A DNA stretch of 64,000 nucleotides from Xenopus tropicalis. Taxonomy: Eukaryota; Chordata; Amphibia; Anura; Pipidae. The stretch's first letter is position 1. The number at the start of each line of letters is the position of its first letter. A program made the translations under genes and the position numbers. Location: positions 144,749,545 through 144,813,544 of the forward strand of contig NC_030680.2 in NCBI RefSeq assembly GCF_000004195.4, written 5' to 3'. The notes below the pieces were generated by a model, which saw nothing but the letters and a program-made list of their open reading frames with translations, was not told the DNA's origin and ran no database searches. Shown here piece after piece: positions 55,871-64,000 of the stretch.

Positions 55871-57783
55871 CTCAATGGCACTCTACAGCTCCAACCCGGC
55901 CCAAGGGAAGTCTCCCATAGGGCTCAATGGCACTCTGCAGCTCCAACCCGGCCCAAGGAAAGTCTCCCATAGGGCTCAATGGCACTCTGCAGCTCCAACC
56001 CGGCCCAAGGAAAGTCTCCCATAGGGCTCAATGGCACTCTGCAGCTCCAACCCGGCCCAAGGAAAGTCTCCCATAGGGCTCAATGGCACTCTGCAGCTCC
56101 AACCCGGCCCAAGGAAAGTCTCCCATAGGGCTCAATGGCACTCTGCAGCTCCAACCCGGCCCAAGGAAAGTCTCCCATAGGGCTCAATGGCACTCTGCAG
56201 CTCCAACCCGGCCCAAGGAAGGCCTCCCATAGGGCTCAATGGCACTCTGCAGCTCCAACCCGGCCCAAGAAAAGTCTCCCATAGGGCTCAATGGCACTCT
56301 GCAGCTCCAACCCGGCCCAAGAAAAGTCTCCCATAGGGCTCAATGGCACTCTGCAGCTCCAACCCGGCCCAAGGAAAGCCTCCCATAGGGCTCAATGGCA
56401 CTCTGCAGCTCCAACCCGGCCCAAGGAAAGTCTCCCATAGGGCTCAATGGCACTCTGCAGCTCCAACCTGGCCCAAGGAAAGTCTCCCATAGGGCTCAAT
56501 GGCACTCTGCAGCTCCAACCTGGCCCAAGGAAAGCCTCCCATAGGGCTCAATGGCACTCTGCAGCTCCAACCCGGCCCAAGGAAAGTCTCCCATAGGGCT
56601 CAATGGCACTCTGCAGCTCCAGCCTGGCCCAAGGAAAGTCTCCCATAGGGCTCAATGGCACTCTGCAGCTCCAACCCGGCCCAAGGAAAGTCTCCCATAG
56701 GGCTCAATGGCACTCTGCAGCTCCAACCCGGCCCAAGGAAAGTCTCCCATAGGGCTCAATGGCACTCTGCAGCTCCAACCCGGCCCAAGGAAAGTCTCCC
56801 ATAGGGCTCAATGGCACTCTGCAGCTCCAACCCGGCCCAAGGAAAGTCTCCCATAGGGCTCAATGGCACTCTGCAGCTCCAACCTGGCCCAAGGAAAGCC
56901 TCCCATAGGGCTCAATGGCACTCTGCAGCTCCAACCCGGCCCAAGGAAAGCCTCCCATAGGGCTCAATGGCACTCTGCAGCTCCAACCCGGCCCAAGGAA
57001 AGTCTCCCATAGGGCTCAATGGCACTCTGCAGCTCCAACCCGGCCCAAGGAAAGTCTCCCATAGGGCTCAATGGCACTCTGCAGCTCCAACCCGGCCCAA
57101 GGAAAGCCTCCCATAGGGCTCAATGGCACTCTGCAGCTCCAACCCGGCCCAAGGAAAGTCTCCCATAGGGCTCAATGGCACTCTGCAGCTCCAGCCCGGC
57201 CCAAGGAAAGTCTCCCATAGGGCTCAATGGCACTCTGCAGCTCCAACCCGGCCCAAGGAAAGTCTCCCATAGGGCTCAATGGCACTCTGCAGCTCCAACC
57301 CGGCCCAAGGAAAGTCTCCCATAGGGCTCAATGGCACTCTGCAGCTCCAGCCCGGCCCAAGGAAAGTCTCCCATAGGGCTCAATGGCACTCTGCAGCTCC
57401 AACCCGGCCCAAGGAAAGTCTCCCATAGGGCTCAATGGCACTCTGCAGCTCCAACCCGGCCCAAGGAAAGTCTCCCATAGGGCTCAATGGCACTCTGCAG
57501 CTCCAACCCGGCCCAAGGAAAGTCTCCCATAGGGCTCAATGGCACTCTGCAGCTCCAACCCGGCCCAAGGAAAGTCTCCCATAGAGCTCAATGGCACTCT
57601 GCAGCTCCAACCCGGCCCAAGGAAAGTCTCCCATAGGGCTCAATGGCACTCTGCAGCTCCAACCCGGCCCAAGGAAAGCCTCCCATAGGGCTCAATGGCA
57701 CTCTGCAGCTCCAACCCGGCCCAAGGAAAGTCTCCCATAGGGCTCAATGGCACTCTGCAGCTCCAACCCGGCCCAAGGAAAGT
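55871..57783 (+). repeat. 52-bp minisatellite, about 36 copies
   Basis: Unit CAATGGCACTCTGCAGCTCC, AACCCGGCCCAAGGAAAGTC, TCCCATAGGGCT, 52 bp. Very homogeneous; variants are mostly single changes (AAGTC/AAGCC, CCCGG/CCTGG, AAC/AGC). The first unit begins right after the SINE-like fragment. Confidence 0.97.
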
Positions 57784-58059
57784 CATGATAACGAAGCTTA
57801 AATGTATCCGAAACTACGAAAAAGTCGCACAAATTAATGAAAAAAAATCGCAAAAAAAATATTCGGAGACAATCGTACTTTGATGAATGTGCCCCTATGT
57901 GTGGGTTGCTCACATAAATATCCTCCTACTGTGCACATTACAACATATGGATTGTCAAGAACCACCCATTGACTTCTGTAGACGTTTTTGGGTTAGAATG
58001 GGGCTGCAGCTCTCTGCAATATGGTCGCCCTCAGCATTCATGTGATCCGCTAATTAGAA

Positions 58060-58391
58060 TACAGGTATAGGACCCATTATCCAGAATGCTCGGGACCAAG
58101 GGTATTCCGGATAAGGGGTCTTTCTGTAATTTGGATCTTCATACCTTAAGTCTTTAAAAAAATCAATAAAACATTAATTAAACTCAATAAGATTATTTTG
58201 CACCCAGTAAGGATTAATTATATCTTAGTTTGGATCAAATACAAAGCACTGTTTTATTTTTACAGAGAAAAAGGAAATCAATTTTTAAAATCTGAATTAT
58301 TTGCTTATAATGGAGTCTATGGGAGACAGGCTTTCCGTAATTCGGAGCTTTCTGGATATCGGGTTTCCGGATAAGGGATCCCATACCTGTA
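58060..58391 (+). mobile_element. Same inverted-repeat family as 5331, no expanded array
   Basis: TACAGGTATAGGACCCATTA ... GGATCCCATACCTGTA, with a single diverged internal unit; likely close to the ancestral, unexpanded form. Confidence 0.8.
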
Positions 58392-59386
58392 TTTGAATAC
58401 CAAACAGCTGATGCATTTATAAGAAGCTGAACTTTTTTTGTATTTGTAACCAACATTTGTTGGACTGCCGTCTGGAAGCGAGCATCGGATTGGTTGCCAC
58501 GGGCTACTAGATCCGAGGCAAAAGTTCTGCTTGGTATTATATTACCCCCTTAGGTCAAAGATGCTTAACCTCTGGGTCAGGACCCAATCATGAATCTTTC
58601 TGATCCCCTTTAGTTCAGTAAAACATAACCCTAATAACAGGCCACATAAATTTAAATAAGATGTACAGCAGTCATAAGGCCGATTCCCAGACTTGCTGAG
58701 TCCCCAGAGGTAAAGGTTGGGAATCCTCGCCTCCGGTTATTACTCGCTATGGTATGTGTGTCTGCTTTGCGGTACAGTATACCTTCTGCCATGAATAAAT
58801 AGCATCTGCCCAAAAATCTGGAACTGATCATTCCAGCCAGAAATGAAGAAAATTCTGCGAATCCCTACAGCAAATTCTATACCTATAGCCCGGTGACCTC
58901 TTCCCTAACAATCCACCATACTGTGAGAAACCCCAGAATTCCAAGTCCCTGCTTATGTTCTGGGAAATCTCCGAACTGATATACGTCCTGTTGAGAAAGT
59001 AAGAAAACAGCCCCGGTCTTATCTCACCTTTCTATAGAAGCAGTCAGCAAAAAATCACACCGCAGAGGATCCCATGACAGGATAATGTGGGATTAAACAG
59101 AGCCTCGGGGAGATGTGCAAATTGAATGTGTGTTTTTATAGTGTAATCTCCGACACTTCAGACAGTCTGAGGTATTTACAGTCTTCAGAATCATTTTACA
59201 TTGGGGGGAAGAAAGAAAGGAGCATAATGGTTTTACGAGCGCTGTAAACATTCAGTCAACGAGTTCCAAATCGTGAGAGCCGCGCCATTAAAATTCTTCT
59301 ATGGTTTAGTAACCGAATTTCTGCAGGTCGAAGCTTTCCTCGCATAGATATATATTTTATTTAACGTAAATAGCATGGAGAGTTAG

Positions 59387-59480
59387 TACAGGTATGGGAT
59401 CCATTATCCAGTAACCTGTTACCCAGAAAGTTACAAATGACGACATGGCTATCTCCCAGAGATTCCATTATATAAGTTAA
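59387..59480. mobile_element. Truncated copy of the TACAGGTATGGG family
   Basis: TACAGGTATGGGATCCATTA through CCAGAGATTCCATTATA; the rest is missing. Confidence 0.65.
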
Positions 59481-59496
59481 GTTAAGTAGAGCTTTA

Positions 59497-59776
59497 GGGC
59501 TTGGGCACACAGGGAGATTAGTCGCCCGCGACAAATCTCCCGTGTCTCGGGCGACTAATCTCCCCGGATTGCCATCCCACTGGCGAAAATGTAAATCGAT
59601 GGTGGGATGGCATACGCGGCGGCAATTTGCGTGATTTCACTGAAATTGCGCCGCCGAATATGCCATCCCACCGGCGATTTAAATTTTCGCCGGTGGGATG
59701 GCAATCCGGGGAGATTAGTCGCCCGCGAACAGGGAGTTTTGTCGCGGGCGACTAATCTCCCCGTGTGCCAGAGCCC
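59497..59776. mobile_element. GGGCTTGGG-type palindromic element with exact TTA duplication
   Basis: GGGCTTGGGCACACAGGGAG ... CTCCCCGTGTGCCAGAGCCC, TTA at 59494-59496 and 59777-59779. Same family as 27271; GC-rich interior with repeated GCCATCCCACCGGCGA-type blocks. Confidence 0.85.
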
Positions 59777-60039
59777 TTATTGTCATCCCGACAATATACT
59801 TACAAGTACACAGATGGGATGAAGTATCGTCCTCCTGGATCAAAAAGGTGCACTACACAAGATATATACATAACTATAATAAAAAAATCAATAAAATAAA
59901 GAATATACAATATAATAATGAAAAATTGTATATTTTTCCATAAATTTTTATATATATTTTCCATATGCGAATAATTCTCATTTTTAAAAATAATCTCCCT
60001 TTGCTCTGTAATAATGAAACTAACTTATTTTTATAGTTT

Positions 60040-60412
60040 TTTAATTATTTGGCTTCTTCTTCTGACTCTTCAGTTTTCAAATGGGGGTCACTGACCCCGG
60101 CAGCCAAAACACTATTGTTTTGTGAGGTAACAATTTTATTGCTCTTGTTACTTTTTATTACTTATCTTACTATGCAGGTCCTTTTTCTATTCATATTCCC
60201 ATATCTTGTTCAAACGACTGCCTGGTTGCTAGGGTGAATAAGACTCTAGCAACCAGATAGCTGCTGAAATACCAAACTGAACAGCTGCTTAATAAAAAAG
60301 ATAAATCTACTGAAACTGAAAAACCACAAAAAAGTAAGACAAATTGTCTTAGAATATTAATGTCAACGCCATACTAAAACTTAATTTAAAGGTGGACAAC
60401 CCCTTTCAAAGG
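60040..60412. mobile_element. T2-type related element
   Basis: Interior GGGGTCACTGACCCCGGCAG and GGTTGCTAGGGTGAATAAGA; right end TTAATTTAAAGGTGGACAAC CCCTTT. The left end is not clear. Confidence 0.55.
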
Positions 60413-60514
60413 TATAGATTCCTGACTGTATGTTCTTTTCCCACAATATATGAGTTGGAGAATGAGGCTAACAATTGCAGAAAAAGAGTGAGAACGTAAA
60501 CTGTAGAGTAAAGG

Positions 60515-60790
60515 GGGCCATACATATAGTATAGGATTTTCTTGTTTGGGGAGACCTCCAAACAAGCACATCTTCCTCAGCTATGCCCACCTAAGGGCCT
60601 AGGGCCAAACAATCAAACTACAACAACTGACATAGGAGCAATGGGAGTGAGTACAGAGACAGTCCCTGATCTAACTAAAGAATGAAACCTGCCTGGTCGA
60701 CACCTGGCCAGTTATTGGGCACATATCGGTCAGGTAAGGATCCCCAAACATGTCGGGCAGATAAACTGCTGAATTGGTCTAAAAGACTGG
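60515..60790. mobile_element. Worn AGGTGGCC-type element
   Basis: GGGGGCCATACATATAG at the left; interior CCTAGGGCCAAACAATC and CATATCGGTCAGG; no right end. Confidence 0.5.
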
Positions 60791-61268
60791 AACCAGCAGA
60801 AAGAGAATATAAATTGAAGGATGAGGGTGTGAATATGGTTTCCCACATGGTTTAAAAAGCACAGTGAAATATATTTAGTAATGACATTCTCTTATATATC
60901 ACTACATGGGATTTAAACGCTGTCTATTCCAATAAATGCTGTATATTCCTATAAACACTGTATATTCCTATTCCACTATATGTGTAAGCTGAAGAATGAG
61001 GGTGTGAATGTGGAACCCACAGCTGTACCGGGACACTGGTGACAAAATCCTTCCTCGTAAATTAAAATAATTATGGGTTTATATTAAACTGATCTCCTGC
61101 AGGATAATATCTGTAATCATAGCTGGGTGCTGGATCAGCCCATGATTAATTGCCCTTAGGGCATGAAATGCGTAGGGCTTTTGGAGATGATGGGTAGAGT
61201 CTTTTTTACCCCTGTGGAGTGCCTATATGTCCATGGTGGCTGTGGCTTTCTGCTGCACATTTCCACAA

Positions 61269-62197
61269 TACAGGTATAGGATGCTTGGTATTCCGGATAA
61301 GGGGTCTTTCCGTAATTTGGATCTCCATACCTTGTTTTGCATCCAATAAGGATTATTTATATTTTAGTTGGGATCAATTACAAGGTACTGTTTTATTACT
61401 ACAGGTATAGGACCTATTATCCAGAATGCTCGGGACCAAGGGTATTCCGGATAAGGGGTCTTTCCGTAATTTGGATCTTCATACCTTAAGTCTACTAAAA
61501 AATCAATAAAACATTAATTGAACCCAACAGGATTGTTTTGCATCCAATAAGGATTAATTATATCTTAATTGGGATCAAGTACAGGTACTGTTTTATTATT
61601 ACAGAGAAAAGGGAATCATTTAACCATTAAATAAACCCAATAGGGCTGTTCTGCCCCAATAAGGGGTAATTATATCTTAGTTGGGATCAAGTACAGGTAC
61701 TGTTTTATTATTACAGAGAAAAGGGAATTATTTAACCATTAAATAAACCCAATAGGGCTGTTCTGCCCCCAATAAGGGGTAATTATATCTTAGTTGGGAT
61801 CAAGTACAGGTACTGTTTTATTATTACAGAGAAAAGGGAATCATTTAACCATGAAATAAACCCAATAGGGCTGTTCTGTCCCCAATAAGGGGTAATTATA
61901 TCTTAGTTGGGATCAATTACAGGTACTGTTTTATTATTACAGAGAAAAAGGAAATCAGTTTTAAAATTCTGAATTATTTGATTAAAATAGAGTCTATGGG
62001 AGACGGGCTTTCCGTAATTCGGAGCTTTCTGGATAACGGGTTTCCGGATAAGGGGTCCGATACCTGTACAATGAAAAACGGAAATCAGTTTTAAAATTCT
62101 GCATTATTTGATTAAAATGGAGTCTATGGGAGATGGGTTTTCCGTAATTCTGAGCTTTCTGGATAAAGGGTTTCCGGATAAGGGGTCCTATACCTGT
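61269..62197 (+). mobile_element. Composite TACAGGTAT-family element with four 113-bp units
   Basis: A short left copy (61269-61399) is followed by a full left arm at 61400 (TACAGGTATAGGACCTATTA), tandem units (about 61540-61930), a right arm ending near 62068, and a duplicated right arm (62070-62197). Confidence 0.8.
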
Positions 62198-62994
62198 TTT
62201 TTTGGATTTGGATTTGGCTACAAAATAGGCTCAAGCACTAATCACCTTATTTTCTCAGTATTTGACATTAGCATTTAAAATCAAAGTAAGAATCACCCAA
62301 CACTGCAAAAGCCTAAACAGCTCTGCCTATTTGCCAGTTGGGCATAATATCCCATAAGGGATGGGGGGTTTGGACTTGCCTGGCAAGCAGCCAATCAGCA
62401 TATGACCACTGATGTCTTTTGGGCTCATCTGCTAGGTTACCTTCCCTAGAGAAAGCTTCATCTTGTCAAGTCAATGAGGTGGACAGAGCTGCAGATGTGA
62501 CCATAGATGATATTTTTTGTGGAATGAATGAGAGAAGAATGGAAAAATTGTATAATATAATCATTTTTTGGTCAAATACCAACCATCTTAAGGATATTTC
62601 CCATGCTTTGGTTAATAACAACAAATACTCACTTGGGCCGATTTATCTCTGAATACATAGGGTGCATGACTTGGCATGCTAATTGCAATTTATCTTTGTA
62701 TTGGAGTAGCCTTTATATTTGCTTAAAGCCTAAAACTGTGAATTTAGTTTGTTTCTGATATCAGCATTACTAAACTATATTAAAATATATCAAATAAAGT
62801 TTGGAGTGAAGTAGATTTAGCAGTTTGGGGAGAAGATTTCACTGCTGCACCCTCATTCCCTTCCCTATAGGACAAAGGGGAACTAAAGGGGTCTAAGAAA
62901 AATGTTCCCCCTAATTCTGTGCTCTTATATTCTGTAATGTGTGTTTAGCTTTGCCAGAGAGTTCCTGGGCTAATTTGGCACTTTGTTCTATTAG

Positions 62995-63279
<285 letters not shown>

Positions 63280-63322
63280 TGAGAGCCACTGGTCATCCAC
63301 CATTGTGACTTATTTACCCTCA

Positions 63323-63552
63323 AGGTGGCCATACACGCACCGATATTATCGAACAAGAGATCTCGGTAAAAACCTTGGATATAGGTCATCGATGTGCCCG
63401 AACATCATAATGTTAATGCTAAATTGTCAGATAGGGGTAAAGAATTCCTTTGTTATTATCTGCTTATCTGATGGCTCTTAGTGTTACTTGAGTGGATGAA
63501 CGATCTTTCCTACGAACGTTAAAGATCATAATTGTAGGATGTATGGCCACCT
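63323..63552. mobile_element. AGGTGGCC-ended element of a different subfamily
   Basis: AGGTGGCCATACACGCACCG at the left and GATGTATGGCCACCT at the right, but the interior (GATATTATCGAAC, GAACGATCTTTCCTACGAAC) is unlike the other copies. Confidence 0.7.
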
Positions 63553-63583
63553 TTAGGCCAAAACAGCCAACGCCTAGGGCATC

Positions 63584-63869
63584 CAGTGTCGGACTGGGAC
63601 CTCAGGGGCCACCAGAAAACCTTAGACCATAGGCCCACACTCCAAACTATTTTTCATCCTTTCCTCACCCAACCTCTTTATTCATGTAACTAAAAGTCTC
63701 TTTTATTTACATGCTAGCATCTATTCTTCCATCTATTTCTCCTCTTTGTTCCCATTCAGAAATAGGGAATGGCCATGAAACAGGCCAAATGGTCAGGAAC
63801 AGGAGGGCCCACTTACACCTGGGCCCACCGGGAGTTTTCCTGGTATTCTGGTGGGCCAGTCCGACACTG
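63584..63869. mobile_element. hAT-like short element with perfect 8-bp duplication
   Basis: CAGTGTCGGACTGGGACCTC at the left, CTGGTGGGCCAGTCCGACACTG (last 22 bases) at the right. Flanked by AGGGCATC at 63576-63583 and 63870-63877, identical. Non-autonomous; a young insertion judging by the intact duplication. Confidence 0.9.
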
Positions 63870-64000
63870 AGGGCATCTATTCTAAACAACCACCTAGGGC
63901 ATCTAATTTAATTAATACCAAGTCTATAAATGACTGGATTTGCTATTTAAGGGGCAAAATCTCTCCAGGCTTTGTTGTTCCATGGTTGGGTTGAAACCGT

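Larger units (their letters stand above)
55557..57895. mobile_element. Fold-back element hosting a SINE-like piece and a 52-bp array
   Basis: GGGGCAGATTCATCAAAGTA at the left and TACTTTGATGAATGTGCCCC at the right are inverted repeats. Inner complement: GGTAAAATTCGGA / ATTCGGAGAC region. Related in its ends to 8947-9168. A SINE-like minus copy (55800-55868) and the array make up most of its length. Confidence 0.75.

Noticed and set aside
55871..57783. CRISPR-like regular repeats
   Set aside because: Units are directly contiguous without unique spacers, in a vertebrate intron; it is a minisatellite. The same holds for the 27-, 77-, 94- and 104-bp arrays.

Overview
The window is vertebrate nuclear DNA, almost certainly from a clawed frog (Xenopus, most likely X. 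tropicalis). Two things show this. Five spliced coding exons translate to a protein nearly identical to vertebrate Prickle2. The rest is packed with DNA-transposon families typical of Xenopus: short inverted-repeat elements with TAA/TTA, TTAA or 8-bp target-site duplications, many of them carrying tandem arrays. There are no prokaryotic operons, no tRNA or rRNA genes and no CRISPR array.

The only protein-coding gene I can support is prickle2, on the + strand, incomplete at the right edge. Exons: 25332/25384-25515 (N-terminus), 42648-42761 and 47859-47996 (PET domain), 54298-54501 (LIM1) and 62995-63181 (LIM2, start of LIM3). The five exons give 258 codons plus one base from the ATG at 25384. 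Introns between them are phase 0 and the last is phase 1. Prickle2 is a cytoplasmic/membrane-associated planar cell polarity protein; the third LIM domain and the C-terminal part with its prenylation motif lie beyond the window.

The exon holding the usual start codon is open upstream of that Met to a good splice acceptor at 25331 and encodes a conserved cysteine motif ([14 protein letters not shown]). The locus therefore probably also makes a longer N-terminal isoform. A phase-compatible candidate first exon with its own ATG sits at 10306-10322, inside a non-repetitive block (about 9830-10480) that could be a promoter/5' exon region.

Layout: 1-25331 is upstream/5' intron DNA with a 71-bp array (3590-4541), a 112/113-bp array inside an inverted-repeat element (5331-6313), a large inverted repeat (8291-9421), a LINE reverse-transcriptase relic (13541-14340), many AGGTGGCC-type elements, a 129-bp triplication (19311-19698) and a 77-bp array (23796-24489). 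Intron 1 (25516-42647) holds nested fold-back elements, a 104-bp array (34140-35068) and a 27-bp satellite (37924-38734). Intron 2 (42762-47858) is mostly unique. Intron 3 (47997-54297) holds a hairpin element, another 113-bp array and a 94-bp array. Intron 4 (54502-62994) holds a TA microsatellite beside the donor, a 36-copy 52-bp array inside a fold-back element, and more transposons. Intron 5 holds an 8-bp-TSD hAT-like element.

I found no undescribed gene system. The most useful observations are the alternative N-terminus, repeated cases of tandem arrays growing inside or beside mobile elements, and several cleanly dated nested insertions.
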